From Syntrophomonadaceae bacterium (GTDB lineage Bacteria > Bacillota > Dethiobacteria > DTU022), in contig SKOR01000021.1 in assembly GCA_007119965.1 (NCBI GenBank), forward strand, positions 1 through 45,435: a stretch of 45,435 nucleotides of DNA. The letters run 5' to 3'. Positions 31,741 to 40,812 of the stretch are shown one piece after another (positions within the stretch are counted from its first letter, which is position 1; each line of letters opens with the position of its first letter). A program made the translations under genes and the position numbers. Under the pieces are notes generated by a model, which was not told where the DNA came from, did not search any database, and saw nothing but the letters and a program-made list of their open reading frames with translations.

Positions 31741-33390
31741 TCAGGCTGTTTCTTTGTAAGGCATTGAACCTTTTTCTTTCCAGGTGGTAAGGGCTATAAT
31801 CACGACACCGAGGCCACAGAGGGACACGATACCGCCGATAAAGACCAGCGCCCACATTTCATTGGGAATATAATTGGTAAAAATCTGGTGGACCATCGCT
31901 ACCATTGATGTGATAATCATGATCGCAAATGGTATCATGTAGTAAATTGTCGGACGGCGCATCATTTTTAAGAACACTGCCGCCGCCAACAGCGCTATAC
32001 CGGCGAGGATTTGATTGGCAGCGCCGAAAAGGGGCCACAGTACCATGCCGTAACCGGTCATTGCCAGGTATAAGATGACGATCCAACCCGGGAAAAGCGA
32101 GACTGTTTTATCCCGTAAGAACTCGGGCAGGTTAAATGTCACCGTACTTTCTGCAAAAGCAATCCGGGTAAAGCGCATCGCTGAATCAAGGGTAGTCATG
32201 GCGAAGCTTTTTGCAACAACTGCAAAGAAAGTGGCGCCGATTATAGCAGGGATACCCAGCGGAATAAGGAAGGTTCCGCCGCCTGTAGCAAAGATAGCAG
32301 GCCAGGCAGCGGCACCCCAGGTAGCGTAAGATTCGGTATATCCGGCTACACCCAAGCCAACAACGGCAGTCAGCAGGGCGATTACGGCCAGGTAACCTTC
32401 ACCGAGCATTGAACCGTAGCCTACAGGTTTTGCATCGCGCTCATTTTTCAACTGCTTGGGTGTAGTGCCACTTCCGACAATAGAATGCCAGCCGGATATC
32501 GCGCCACAGGCGATGGTAATCATAACAAAAGGCCAAATCGGCGGCGCTCCTTCCGGAGCTATGCGGATTGCAGGCGCAGCCAGTTGTCCTCCACCGGTAG
32601 CGGCTAAAGCAATGATCCCCACGGTGGCAGCCGTAAGGGCGATTACAAGCTGGATGCCGTTAATGAAATCGCGCGGTTGGACCAAAAGCCAAACAGGAAG
32701 CCTGGCGGCAACAAGCATGTAACCGAGCAAGATAAACACCCAGGTCCGGTATTCCAATTCCATGGGGTATCTTACTCCCAGGGCAATCACGGCGTACATG
32801 ATTACAACTGCAATAAATCCAGCCAGGTAAAGATTAATATTCCACTTTTTGCGGATTGCCAGGCCAATCATAATTGCCAGCGGTATTTCGATCCACACTG
32901 AATAAACCGCTGCCGGGAAGGCCGAAGCTAAGACAGCAATAACATGGACAAAAACTGCAGAAACAAGCACAAGCAGGAAAAATACCACGACATACATTAG
33001 CTGCATAGCCCGGTTTCCCAGTAAATCTTTGAGATAATCAGCTATGCCGCGACCCTGGTGCCTCAGGGAGGCAGCGAGTGCTCCAAGGTCATGAACCGCC
33101 CCGATAAAGATTGTTCCAAAAATAATCCAGAGCAGAGCAGGCAGCCAGCCCCAGATAGCGGCAACAATCGGGCCGACGATGGGTGCAGCCCCGGCGATCG
33201 AAGTAAAGTGGTGCCCCAAAACTACAGCCTTATCAGTAGGAACATATTCGAAATCATCCTGGAATTCGTAGCAAGGGGTTTTACGGTTTGGATCAAGCTG
33301 CCAGATTTTATCAGAAAGAAATGTTGCATAAAACTTATATGACAGGTAATAAAGGACAAGCGCAGCAATAACAAATAATAAAGCATGCAC
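31741..33390 (-). CDS. cstA: Carbon starvation protein A-type transporter
   Basis: About 549 residues and over a dozen hydrophobic segments. The conserved CstA features GHHFTSIAGAAPIVGPIVAAIWGWLPALLWI, GAVHDLGALAASLRHQG and SGWHSIVGSGTTPKQL are all present. The family imports peptides or pyruvate. GTG 33390 is the likely start: GGAGG (33403-33399) lies eight bases upstream, whereas ATG 33405 is part of that Shine-Dalgarno. It ends at the hairpin 31688-31728, so it is monocistronic. Confidence 0.92.
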   Translation of the reverse strand: MHALLFVIAALVLYYLSYKFYATFLSDKIWQLDPNRKTPCYEFQDDFEYVPTDKAVVLGHHFTSIAGAAPIVGPIVAAIWGWLPALLWIIFGTIFIGAVHDLGALAASLRHQGRGIADYLKDLLGNRAMQLMYVVVFFLLVLVSAVFVHVIAVLASAFPAAVYSVWIEIPLAIMIGLAIRKKWNINLYLAGFIAVVIMYAVIALGVRYPMELEYRTWVFILLGYMLVAARLPVWLLVQPRDFINGIQLVIALTAATVGIIALAATGGGQLAAPAIRIAPEGAPPIWPFVMITIACGAISGWHSIVGSGTTPKQLKNERDAKPVGYGSMLGEGYLAVIALLTAVVGLGVAGYTESYATWGAAAWPAIFATGGGTFLIPLGIPAIIGATFFAVVAKSFAMTTLDSAMRFTRIAFAESTVTFNLPEFLRDKTVSLFPGWIVILYLAMTGYGMVLWPLFGAANQILAGIALLAAAVFLKMMRRPTIYYMIPFAIMIITSMVAMVHQIFTNYIPNEMWALVFIGGIVSLCGLGVVIIALTTWKEKGSMPYKETA

Positions 33391-33844
33391 ATATATCGCC
33401 TCCATACACAGTTTTATGATCGGCAAACAGGATAGACGTTTAGCAAGTTGAAAAAGAAAATGTGCAGATGATTACCTTTCGGTCACTAAAGGAAGGGTAA
33501 AGCTTTGTTCCTGCCGATGATCACCTCCTAAAAAAAGCTCTGGTTTGCCCTGCTGCAGAGAGCAACCCCGATACGCTTCTATGCACCTCCCCTCTATTTC
33601 AACTGTTTCCTTAGCTTCTACATTTACATTAAAATTCCTTCTGAAAATATGCAATTATTTGAATAATCAGCCTGTCAGAGAATAGAATATGTATAGGAAT
33701 TTTCCTTGGCAAAGGTCAGGACAGGTATGATTAAATCTAGCATGACGGCAGGAATCCGGGCGGAGCGTATAGATGATGCTGCGGTATGTTTGCGCCTGTG
33801 TCGTGAAAGTTTAATTGAAATTGTGAGGAGGGTTCGGCCCGTTC
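33391..33844. other. Upstream region of cstA and non-coding DNA
   Basis: About 450 bases with no gene I can support. The part next to cstA is its leader; a GGAGGTGATCATC-like string (minus strand, near 33530) looks like a Shine-Dalgarno without a good start codon. Short open frames on both strands lack ribosome binding sites or homology. Confidence 0.4.
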
Positions 33845-34197
33845 AAAGTAAAGGCCTGGTGAATTTAAAAAGGCCAGCTACCGGGACGGCCAGGAAATCA
33901 GGGATATGAACCTCGAAGAGCTTGTTGACCGCATAGAAAATAATATCACGTATCTTGACAGTTTCGGAAGGTGGGACGGCGATGAATTCATTCTTGCCTG
34001 TCCGGAAACAGATTGCAAAGGAGCTTAAGAACTTGCCGGCAGGTTTGGCTTTATTGCCCGGACAATCCGTTTATAGTATAGGAATTGGCTTAAATGGCCT
34101 GCCGTTAAGACAGTAGTTATTGCTGTCGATAGCAGCCTGGAAGAACTAATCAACTGGGCCGATCAGGAGATTTCTGTTTTGAGAAAACAAAAGTAGA
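33845..34197 (+). pseudogene. Decayed GGDEF (diguanylate cyclase) domain
   Basis: Pieces of a GGDEF domain can be read with breaks. NLEELVDRIENNITYLDSFGRWDGDEFILACPETD (33909 to about 34013) contains a degenerate signature WDGDEF. A TAA interrupts it at about 34024-34026. SIGIGLNGL and then SSLEELINWADQEISVLRKQK follow in shifted frames, ending with TAG at 34195-34197. The upstream sensory part and a proper start are not recognised. Two stops and at least one frameshift make it non-functional. Confidence 0.75.
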
Positions 34198-34227
34198 AGC
34201 GCCAAGGCTTGAAGTGCGATCCTTTGC

Positions 34228-34297
34228 AAAAAAGGTGTTTTAGGAACCGTCCCTAGTGCACCAAAAAAGGTGTTTCAGGAACCGTCCCTAGTGCACT
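34228..34297 (-). repeat. Second tandem pair of the dispersed repeat, opposite orientation
   Basis: Two copies (34228-34262 and 34263-34297, 35-base period) of the reverse complement of the 22921-22989 unit. Read on the minus strand, each runs from GTGCACTAGG through GACGGTTCCTGAAACACC (one copy has TAAAACACC) into a T run. Differences from the first pair are confined mainly to GCCTGG versus GCACTA. Confidence 0.8.
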
Positions 34298-34383
34298 CCA
34301 AAAACTAAATAGAATAAATTCGTCAACTGCAAAACATTTGTGTTAAGATGATCAGGATAAAGTAATTTCCGAGGTCAGATCCG

Positions 34384-36138
34384 ATGAAATCATTCTTGCT
34401 ATTAAAGGACTTTTTTCGAAAAAATGCCTGGCGTTACGGCCTGGGAGTACTATGGCTGGTTATCGTTAATTCCGCTCAGCTGATTATTCCCTATCTTTTA
34501 GGCTATATTACCGACCAGATCGAGGCCGGACAGGTTTCCACAGCCGATTTGTGGAGATTTGCCGGCTATGTCCTGGCTATTGCGGCAGTAATAGTTGTCA
34601 GCCGTTATTTTTGGCGTATTTATATCATGGGCACTGCCCGTATACTGGAATTTCACCTGCGTGATATGCTCTTTTCACACCTTCAAAAGCTGTCGGCCAA
34701 CTTCTATAACGAGCACAAAACCGGGGACCTGATGGCCCATGCCACCAATGATGTTAACGCAGTTCGCATGGCGCTTGGCCTGGGTATAATTATGCTGACC
34801 GATTCAATTTTTCTTACAGTTGCAACCGTGATTATCATGACCCAGGTGATCGATATCCGCCTTACTGCCCTGGCTCTTCTGCCCCTTCCTTTCATGGCTA
34901 TGCTGGTTACCTTTGCCGGACGGCTTATTCATGACCGCTTCAAGGCTGTGCAGGCGGCATTTTCCGATATGACCGACCGGGTCCAGGAAAACCTATCCGG
35001 GATCCGGGTCATTAAAACTTTTGTCCAGGAAGATGCCGAGGTGGAACGTTTCGACCAGGTGGCTCGCGGCCTTGTTTATAAAAACATGGCATTAGTAAAA
35101 GTATGGGGACTTTTTATGCCCCTGGTTCAGTTTATATCCGGCCTGAGTTACCTGGTTGTCCTGGGGTACGGCGGTATCCTTGTTATTGAGGGCAGCATTA
35201 CCCTGGGAGCATTTGTTGCTTTTAACACGTACCTGGCCATGCTGATCTGGCCAATGATGGCCCTGGGCTGGGTTATAAATGTGCTGCAGCGGGGTGCTTC
35301 ATCAATGGAACGCCTGAAAGTATTGCTTGAAACTGAGCCTGAGGTTGTGGATAGGCCTGATGTAAAAGAAGTGGACAGGCTTAAGGGTGAACTGGAAGTC
35401 CGCAACCTTGATTTCAGCTATCCTGACGGGACCGCTGTGCTGGAAGACATTAACATCAAACTGCCCCGGGGCAACACCCTGGCTATTATAGGGCGGACCG
35501 GCAGCGGCAAAAGCACCCTGGCCAACCTGCTGCTGCGTCTTTATGATCCGCCTACCGGCCGGATATTTATCGACGGGATCGATATAAACCGGATTCCCCT
35601 GGAAGTGCTGCGCCGGGATATTGGTTATGTGCCCCAGGATGTCTTCCTCTTTTCTGCTACGTTACACGAGAACATAGCCTTTGCTGATGACAGCTTAACC
35701 CGCGAACAGGTGGAGGAAGCAGCTAAACTGGCCCAAATCTATGATAACATTGTGGAGTTCCCCCGGAAGTTTGATACCCTCTCCGGCGAGCGTGGCGTGA
35801 CCCTTTCCGGCGGCCAGAAACAGCGGATGACCATCGCCCGGGCCTTAATCAAGAACCCATCCCTGCTGATCTTAGACGACTGCCTTTCGGCTGTGGATAC
35901 CGGCACGGAAGAACAAATTTTGAAGGGGTTGCGCCGCTTCATGGCCGGACGGTCAAGCATTATCATTTCGCACCGGGTTTCAACGGTGCAGAATGCTGAT
36001 GAAATTATAGTGATGGACCGGGGCCGCATTGTTGAACGGGGCACCCATGAAGAACTGCTTAAAACTGTGGACGGGCTCTACCGGCAGCTGCACCACAAGC
36101 AGCAGCTTGAAAAGTTAATTGCGGAGGACCGCGGATGA
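34384..36138 (+). CDS. ABC exporter half-transporter, degenerate-site subunit
   Basis: 584 residues with a six-helix exporter membrane domain (about 1-310) and a nucleotide-binding domain (about 340-575). It has Walker A GRTGSGKST and signature LSGGQKQR. Walker B reads LLILDDCLSAVD, with Asp where the catalytic Glu normally stands. This is the pattern of one half of a heterodimeric multidrug exporter (YheI/YheH, BmrC/BmrD or TM287/288 type). ATG 34384 is the start. The next gene overlaps it as ATGA, so the two subunits are co-translated. Substrate unknown. Confidence 0.92.
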   Translation: MKSFLLLKDFFRKNAWRYGLGVLWLVIVNSAQLIIPYLLGYITDQIEAGQVSTADLWRFAGYVLAIAAVIVVSRYFWRIYIMGTARILEFHLRDMLFSHLQKLSANFYNEHKTGDLMAHATNDVNAVRMALGLGIIMLTDSIFLTVATVIIMTQVIDIRLTALALLPLPFMAMLVTFAGRLIHDRFKAVQAAFSDMTDRVQENLSGIRVIKTFVQEDAEVERFDQVARGLVYKNMALVKVWGLFMPLVQFISGLSYLVVLGYGGILVIEGSITLGAFVAFNTYLAMLIWPMMALGWVINVLQRGASSMERLKVLLETEPEVVDRPDVKEVDRLKGELEVRNLDFSYPDGTAVLEDINIKLPRGNTLAIIGRTGSGKSTLANLLLRLYDPPTGRIFIDGIDINRIPLEVLRRDIGYVPQDVFLFSATLHENIAFADDSLTREQVEEAAKLAQIYDNIVEFPRKFDTLSGERGVTLSGGQKQRMTIARALIKNPSLLILDDCLSAVDTGTEEQILKGLRRFMAGRSSIIISHRVSTVQNADEIIVMDRGRIVERGTHEELLKTVDGLYRQLHHKQQLEKLIAEDRG

Positions 36139-38195
36139 ACGAAGCGCATAACTATCACGAAGAAGAAGCACTGGGTAAGGGGTATGACGGCCGCCTGATG
36201 AAGCGGCTGCTTTCCTATGCCAGGCCCTACTGGCTGATCATCCTGGCCTGTATCGTACTGCTGTTCTTTGTGACCGCAACAGAGCTGGCCCGGCCGTACT
36301 TAATCAAGATTGCCATCGACGACTATATCACTCCCGGGCCGCTGGTGGTGTGGGAGCCCGGCGATGAACCGCAGGAAGGGATTGAATACCGGGGACAGGT
36401 TTATGTGCCCCGCCACAATCTTACAGAAGAATATCCGGAACGGCCCATGGCCCAGCTTCTTACCTTTCAAGGTGATTTTTACCTGGTTGATGGTTACATG
36501 GAAGGGGCTGATTACTCGGTTCAAAGGGATGGGGATCGCCTGGTTCTTGATTCCGAGGCAGGTCTTTTTACAGCCAGCCCGCTGGCGGACGAAGACTACA
36601 GGGCTTTTCGCGGGCCCGACCGGGACGCACTAATCAGGCTGACCTTAATATACCTGGCGATAATTTCCCTGGGCTTCGGCTTAAACTACCTGCAAATTTA
36701 CTTTCTGCATCGTACTGGGCAGCAGATTATCTTTAACATCCGGCACCAGGTGTTTTCGCACCTGCAGCGCCTTTCCCTGCGTTTCTTCGACACGAACCCG
36801 GTGGGGCGGCTGGTTACCAGGGTGACTAACGATACCGAAACCCTGGACCAGATGTTTACAGGAGTGGTGGTCTACCTTTTCAAGGATATCTTTATGCTGC
36901 TGGGCATTATTATAGTTATGCTGCAGCTAAACACCCGCCTGGCCCTGGTCAGTTTTATCCTGATGCCGCTTGTGATCATTGCGACCATAATTTTCCGGAT
37001 TAAAGCCCGGGAAGCGTACCGGGAAGTGAGGGTGCGCCTGGCCCGGATAAACGCTACCCTGGCCGAAAATATAACCGGTATGCGCACAGTGCATATTTTT
37101 CACCAGATGAAAAAGAAATACCGGGAGTTTAATGAAGTTAATCATGCCCATTACCGGGCCAGCTTTCGTGAGCTGAAAATATTTGCAGTGTTTCGCCCCT
37201 TTATCGACCTGGTCTATTTCCTGGCCCTTGCCCTGTTGATCTGGTATGGAGGCGGCAATGTAATCCAGGGGCTTATTCCCTTTGGTGTGCTTTACGCTTT
37301 TATTCAGTACATCGAGATGTTTTTCCGCCCTATTAATGATATGGCCGAAAAATACAACATCATGCAGTCGGCAATGGCCTCATCGGAAAGAATCTTTCAG
37401 CTGCTTGATACTCCGGTGGATATTAAATCGCCGCAGCAGCCTGTGCCGGCAAAAATTGAGGGTAAAATAGAGTTTTGCAACGTCTGGTTTGCTTATAACC
37501 CTAACGAGTGGGTGCTAAGGGATGTCAGCTTCACCATTGAAAAGGGGCAGACCGTGGCCTTTGTAGGGGCAACCGGAGCCGGAAAAACTTCAATTATTAA
37601 CCTGATCAGCCGGCTGTACGATATTCAAAAAGGGCAAATCCTGATCGACGGGGTGGATATTCAGGAGATGGATCTGGACCAGCTGCGCAAAAATGTGGCT
37701 GTCGTCCTGCAGGATGTTTTTATGTTCAGCGGTACTATCGCCGACAATATCCGTCTTAACAGCGATATCGACGATCAGCAGATCCAGCATATTGCAGAGG
37801 CGGTCGATGCTCACCGCTTTATCAACCGGCTGCCCCGGGCTTACGAAAGCGAAGTCAAGGAGCGGGGGGCAACCATGTCCGCCGGACAGAGGCAGCTGCT
37901 GGCCTTCGCCAGGGCCCTGGCTTTTAAACCAAAAATACTAATCCTGGACGAAGCCACCGCCAACATTGATACTGAAACTGAGCAGGTTATCCAAAAGGCC
38001 ATGGGTACAATTTCCCGGGGACGAACCACCCTGGTTGTCGCCCACCGGCTGTCCACCATCCAGTCGGCCGATAAGATAATTGTTATGCATAAAGGAAAAG
38101 TGCGGGAGATGGGCAGTCACCAGCAGCTTCTGACCAGGGGCGGTTATTATTACAACCTGTACCAGCTCCAGTACAAGGAGCAGGAAACAGGCTAG
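36135..38195 (+). CDS. ABC exporter half-transporter, catalytic-site subunit
   Basis: 686 residues. It has an exporter membrane domain with an extra ~95-residue extracytoplasmic insertion between the first two helices (about residues 62-165, acidic, containing PRHNLTEEYPERPM). This is followed by a nucleotide-binding domain with Walker A GATGAGKTS, a variant signature MSAGQRQ and Walker B ILILDEATANID with the catalytic Glu. It pairs with the preceding gene: the canonical LSGGQ of that subunit and this Glu form the active ATP site. It ends in TAG within a CTAG shared with the convergent SH3 gene. Confidence 0.92.
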   Translation: MNEAHNYHEEEALGKGYDGRLMKRLLSYARPYWLIILACIVLLFFVTATELARPYLIKIAIDDYITPGPLVVWEPGDEPQEGIEYRGQVYVPRHNLTEEYPERPMAQLLTFQGDFYLVDGYMEGADYSVQRDGDRLVLDSEAGLFTASPLADEDYRAFRGPDRDALIRLTLIYLAIISLGFGLNYLQIYFLHRTGQQIIFNIRHQVFSHLQRLSLRFFDTNPVGRLVTRVTNDTETLDQMFTGVVVYLFKDIFMLLGIIIVMLQLNTRLALVSFILMPLVIIATIIFRIKAREAYREVRVRLARINATLAENITGMRTVHIFHQMKKKYREFNEVNHAHYRASFRELKIFAVFRPFIDLVYFLALALLIWYGGGNVIQGLIPFGVLYAFIQYIEMFFRPINDMAEKYNIMQSAMASSERIFQLLDTPVDIKSPQQPVPAKIEGKIEFCNVWFAYNPNEWVLRDVSFTIEKGQTVAFVGATGAGKTSIINLISRLYDIQKGQILIDGVDIQEMDLDQLRKNVAVVLQDVFMFSGTIADNIRLNSDIDDQQIQHIAEAVDAHRFINRLPRAYESEVKERGATMSAGQRQLLAFARALAFKPKILILDEATANIDTETEQVIQKAMGTISRGRTTLVVAHRLSTIQSADKIIVMHKGKVREMGSHQQLLTRGGYYYNLYQLQYKEQETG

Positions 38196-39118
38196 TTTTC
38201 GCCATCATATGGTTCTACAAAATCGCCGTGCACCCAGCCTTCTAAACCTTCAGGAGTAATTACCTCCAGCCAGGCACCTTCTGTTCCGGTTACTTCCAGG
38301 ACGGTGCCCGATCTGAGAATATCAATAATCAGGTAAGTTATCTGTGGGCCGTTTCTTAAATTCAGGTTATCGGGTCCGGTACTGACAATAACCTTATCCC
38401 CGGCAGCAGGGCCCTGCGGTTCCAGCGCGAATTCTTCCGGACTTTCAATCATAGCGGCTGCCCGGTTTAAATCATCGGGGAACGCTATGCTTTCCAGGGT
38501 TTCTCCTGTTTCGTAATCTTCTATGGTGACAGTTACTTCCCGCTCAGCAGCATCGTCAGTATAAAAATGGTGGTAATAAACAGCCATAACGTAGACCTCA
38601 ACTGCCGTTTGCAGGGCATGATCGTAGTACTGCCGGTCTACCCGGAAGAGGAAGTCTTTATATGCGCTGTCATAACTCAGATCAACCGGGAAAGGATCCT
38701 GCCCGTTATCTTGAAGGGCGGCAAGCTTTTCCTCAAGTTCGTTTTCTGCTTCAGCAAGCAGGCTGTCCCTGACCCGGGAAGACATGGTGTAAATCAGCGA
38801 ACCGTCGTCGACAGGGACAACTCCGGCGACCCCCTGTTCCTCTACGGCAAAAGTCATAACCTGATCAAGATCTTCGCCGGCAAATAGTTTTGCAGGGATA
38901 GCTATCTCTAAATCCTGCTCTGAAGCTCCCTCACTGAGGTTGTTGATGAGCCAGAAGGCTCCTGCTCCTGCAATTAATAAAATTACCAGGACAAGCGGAA
39001 ATAGCCACCGTTTTTTCCCATCTGATTTGTTTTCCGGGTTATATCTGTTTTGATATGCAGGAAGCTTATCCCTGCCTTGTTCTTTACTTTCAACATGGGG
39101 GTGTTCATATTTATCCAC
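38192..39118 (-). CDS. Membrane-anchored protein with C-terminal bacterial SH3 domain
   Basis: 308 residues. A charged cytoplasmic N-terminus (about 1-36) is followed by one membrane helix (37-58, WLFPLVLVILLIAGAGAFWLI), a long acidic extracellular region, and a bacterial SH3 fold at about 240-303 (DNLNLRNGP, SGTVLEVTGTEGAWLEV, GWVHGDFV). SH3_3 domains usually bind peptidoglycan or other surface material. The stop overlaps that of the convergent ABC gene by four bases. The promoter is at 39173-39201. Confidence 0.75.
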   Translation of the reverse strand: MDKYEHPHVESKEQGRDKLPAYQNRYNPENKSDGKKRWLFPLVLVILLIAGAGAFWLINNLSEGASEQDLEIAIPAKLFAGEDLDQVMTFAVEEQGVAGVVPVDDGSLIYTMSSRVRDSLLAEAENELEEKLAALQDNGQDPFPVDLSYDSAYKDFLFRVDRQYYDHALQTAVEVYVMAVYYHHFYTDDAAEREVTVTIEDYETGETLESIAFPDDLNRAAAMIESPEEFALEPQGPAAGDKVIVSTGPDNLNLRNGPQITYLIIDILRSGTVLEVTGTEGAWLEVITPEGLEGWVHGDFVEPYDGEN

Positions 39119-39172
39119 CTGGCATTAACCTCCTCCGGCGCCTGGCAGCTTACCCGGCTACCATATATTAAA

Positions 39173-39201
39173 ATTATATCATTCGCCAGTGGCAGCAGCA
39201 A
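39173..39201 (-). promoter_or_regulatory. Promoter of the SH3-domain gene
   Basis: On the minus strand, TTGCTG (39201-39196) and a perfect TATAAT (39178-39173) with a 17-base spacer, about 55 bases before the start codon at 39118. Confidence 0.7.
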
Positions 39202-39255
39202 ACAGCCTGGTCTGTTGCTGTGGTATGATAAAAATGTCATGCACAATACGCGCAG

Positions 39256-40719
39256 TTGAAAGGACTGAAAAAGCAGGTTATGCAAAGAGAAATGGCAGTG
39301 CTATTAGACAGGATCAGGGAAAACAAAGAGAGCCTGTTGCCAATGATGGAGTCGGGCCAAAAGCAGGCTTTATTAGAAGAACATCACCCGGACAGCTTAA
39401 TGCAAGGCAGGCAAAAGCTAGCCTTCGGTCCGAACCTTGGAGATCTATTGCCCGGAGAGTTTACCCGCCTGGTGGACCGGAAAGCTCCATATCCCGGGGA
39501 ACCGAAAACTGAACAGACCGATTTGCTGATTATCGGCAGCGGGGCGGCGGGTTTGTCTGCTGCCCTTGAAGCATGCGGCCGTGGAATCAGGGTTATGGTA
39601 ATCACAGCCGAAACTGCAGGAAGCTCAAACACTGTGTTGGCCCAGGGCGGGATGTCTGCTGCGGTGGCCCCCGATGATTCCCCCACTCTTCACGCCGCAG
39701 ACACACTGCAGGGAGGGCAGACTAACAACCCCCGCCTGGTGGAAATAATGTCTGAAGAGGGGCCGCAGGCAGTGTTATGGCTCGAAAGGCTGGGAATGCT
39801 TTTCGATCGGGGTGTTGATAAGAGCTACCGGCTCCTGGGCGGAGCGGGGCATAGCCGGAAAAGAGTGCTTACCCACAAAGGCTTTATTGGCCCCCGCCTG
39901 ATGAAAGTTTTGCTAAAAGCCTTCAAGCAAACTGACGCTGAGCTGCGCGTCTTCCATCGCCTGTCTGAATTGTGTTGCGAGAACGGGCGCTGCCGGGGTG
40001 CATTTGTGTTAAATGAAGCAAGGCAGGAGCATCTCAGGATAGAAGCACAAGCTGTGATCCTGGCTACCGGCGGTATGGGAGGTCTGAAACCGCTTGGCCT
40101 GCCGACCAGTAATCATCACAGCATTAAAGGGGAAGGGCTGGCTGCCGGCTACAGGGCTGGAATTAGGCTTATTGATATGGACTCATCACAATTTCACCCT
40201 ACCGGAGCGATCTGGCCACAGGAAGCTGCAGGCCTGCTGGTTTCCGAGGGGGTACGCTCATTGGGAGCAGGCCTTTATAACAGGGAGGGCCGGCAGTTCA
40301 TCAACCCGATGGAAACCAGGGATGTTATTACCGCATCCATGATCAGGGAAATTTCAGCCGGACAGGGCATTGATCTGCCCGGTGGAGGAAGCGGCCTGCT
40401 GTTGAACATATCTGCCCTGCCTGAAGAGACGCTGCAAAAATCCCTCGGGCGGATTTATAAGAAGCTGGTCATTGCCGGCTATAGCTTGCGCGAAACACCG
40501 CTGCTGGTCGTTCCGGTCTACCATTACCAGAATGGCGGGCTGGAAATTAATGAAAATGGCAGGACCTGCCTGGCAGGCCTCTGGGCCGCCGGGGAAGTTA
40601 CAGGAGGGGTTCATGGTAAAAACCGCCTTGGCGGCAACGCCCTGACTGATGCCTTTGTCTTCGGTCGCCGGGCCGGCCGTGATGCCCTGGAAAGCATAAC
40701 CGGTCCATGCATGTTATAG
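39256..40719 (+). CDS. FrdA/NadB-like flavoprotein with N-terminal extension
   Basis: 487 residues. After an 85-residue helical N-terminal extension of no known family, the FAD fold starts at TDLLIIGSGAAGLSAALEACGRG. SSNTVLAQGGMSAAV, SQFHPTGAIWP, SEGVRSLGAGLYNREGRQF, PVYHYQNGGLEIN and NRLGGNALTDAFVFGRRAG are the conserved blocks of the succinate dehydrogenase/fumarate reductase/L-aspartate oxidase superfamily. The C-terminal helical domain usual in FrdA, SdhA and NadB (about 100 residues) is missing. No nadA or nadC is adjacent. The start is uncertain: TTG 39256 and ATG 39280 both lack a strong ribosome binding site. It ends in TAG. Confidence 0.78.
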   Translation: MKGLKKQVMQREMAVLLDRIRENKESLLPMMESGQKQALLEEHHPDSLMQGRQKLAFGPNLGDLLPGEFTRLVDRKAPYPGEPKTEQTDLLIIGSGAAGLSAALEACGRGIRVMVITAETAGSSNTVLAQGGMSAAVAPDDSPTLHAADTLQGGQTNNPRLVEIMSEEGPQAVLWLERLGMLFDRGVDKSYRLLGGAGHSRKRVLTHKGFIGPRLMKVLLKAFKQTDAELRVFHRLSELCCENGRCRGAFVLNEARQEHLRIEAQAVILATGGMGGLKPLGLPTSNHHSIKGEGLAAGYRAGIRLIDMDSSQFHPTGAIWPQEAAGLLVSEGVRSLGAGLYNREGRQFINPMETRDVITASMIREISAGQGIDLPGGGSGLLLNISALPEETLQKSLGRIYKKLVIAGYSLRETPLLVVPVYHYQNGGLEINENGRTCLAGLWAAGEVTGGVHGKNRLGGNALTDAFVFGRRAGRDALESITGPCML

Positions 40720-40812
40720 GAACGGGTTCCACTATTCTTATTCACAAATTTCTAAATCTGAAGTAATAGTTTCTTTAAATATTCCAAAAATTTTATCCCT
40801 TGTCCAAATGAC

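Noticed and set aside
33472-33654. 60-codon minus-strand frame upstream of cstA
   Set aside because: No ribosome binding site, no homology and an atypical composition; probably leader DNA.
33706-33909. 67-codon plus-strand frame
   Set aside because: It starts at TTG without a ribosome binding site and runs out of frame into the decayed GGDEF sequence.
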